NCBI GenBank assembly: GCA_937890845.1
Contig: CALADR010000405.1
Coordinates: 1 to 6,591, forward strand
Length of the DNA: 6,591 nt
Source: an uncultured Bacteroidales bacterium
GTDB taxonomy: Bacteria; Bacteroidota; Bacteroidia; Bacteroidales; UBA932
Direction of reading: 5' to 3'
Shown here: positions 6,445 to 6,591 of the stretch, one piece after another
Position numbering within the stretch: position 1 is the stretch's first letter
Layout: each line of letters opens with the position of its first letter
Notes under the pieces: generated by a model
The model's database searches: none
The model's input: the letters and a program-made list of their open reading frames with translations, nothing else
Told to the model about the DNA's origin: nothing
Program-made: the position numbers and the translations under genes

Positions 6445-6591
6445 ATATAAAGTCCTGCTGATTGTTCCGTCAAGAATTGTTGCCAGAGGCCTGGAAGGAG
6501 TGTTTCATGACCTTGGAGAATTTACAGCAGAAGGTATTCTTACGGATCTGTCCCATTCTGCGGAGGTCAGGCTCAGGAATGTGGATGCCGA
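6428..6591 (+). CDS. Probable LuxR-type response regulator with degenerate receiver domain, 3' end outside window
   Basis: Only the first 54 codons are present. The start (KVLLIVPSRIVARGLEGVF) aligns with strand 1 and helix 1 of a receiver domain, whose usual form is ILIVDDHxxVRxGL. The two acidic residues that bind Mg2+ are replaced by P14 and S15, so normal phosphorylation is unlikely. The Arg-Gly-Leu (20-22) of helix 1 is kept, as in NarL/LuxR-type regulators. The phospho-acceptor Asp and the expected DNA-binding helix-turn-helix are off the window, so the class is inferred from this piece and from memory of similar hemerythrin-regulator pairs in Bacteroides. Its ATG (6428-6430) lies inside the end of the hemerythrin gene in the +1 frame, a 17-base overlap that implies one transcript and coupled translation. 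It has no promoter of its own that I can see. Confidence 0.6.
   Translation, partial: MNAANRYKVLLIVPSRIVARGLEGVFHDLGEFTAEGILTDLSHSAEVRLRNVDA

Noticed and set aside
1..6591. Mobile elements, CRISPR arrays, tRNA or rRNA genes
   Set aside because: No transposase or integrase motifs, no spaced repeats, and no cloverleaf or rRNA-like sequence noticed on either strand.

Overview
The window looks like chromosomal DNA of a Bacteroidota gut- or host-associated bacterium (Bacteroides/Parabacteroides-like; the genus cannot be fixed from this stretch). The main reasons are two promoters that match the Bacteroidota primary sigma-factor pattern exactly (TTTG, 19 bases, TAnnTTTG), tandem secreted family-20 glycoside hydrolases with discoidin-like C-termini, and a hemerythrin gene overlapping a gene for a degenerate response regulator. 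Nothing indicates a phage, plasmid, insertion sequence or CRISPR array, and I saw no tRNA or rRNA.

Layout. Positions 1-800 (minus strand) hold the N-terminal 266 codons of an M20-family metallopeptidase/deacylase whose 3' end is outside the window. Its promoter lies at 820-850 and touches a perfect 26-bp inverted repeat (847-900), which is the terminator of the genes upstream of it. Positions 920-5373 (minus strand) are a two-gene operon of GH20 beta-N-acetylhexosaminidases. The first gene transcribed (3274-5373) encodes a 699-residue enzyme with a type I signal peptide. Eleven bases later comes a 780-residue lipoprotein enzyme (920-3262). Both keep the full catalytic set, including the Asp-Glu pair of substrate-assisted catalysis, and both end in a beta-sandwich domain. 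They are diverged paralogues that probably remove terminal GlcNAc/GalNAc from host or dietary glycans, one soluble and one membrane-anchored. No SusC/SusD pair is in view.

Positions 5374-5718 are a divergent intergenic region. It carries a weak candidate promoter and a pseudo-palindrome on the GH20 side. On the other side is a strong plus-strand promoter (5527-5557) followed by a leader of roughly 155 nt with a G-U-rich hairpin. Positions 5719-6444 (plus strand) encode a hemerythrin-like di-iron protein related to the RIC/ScdA/YtfE iron-cluster repair family, with a degenerate N-terminal domain. Its last 17 bases overlap a downstream gene (6428 to the window end) that starts like a LuxR-type response regulator but lacks the usual acidic pair. 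This overlapping pair, with its long structured leader, is the least explained part of the window and could be a redox or nitric-oxide sensing module. That role is inference.
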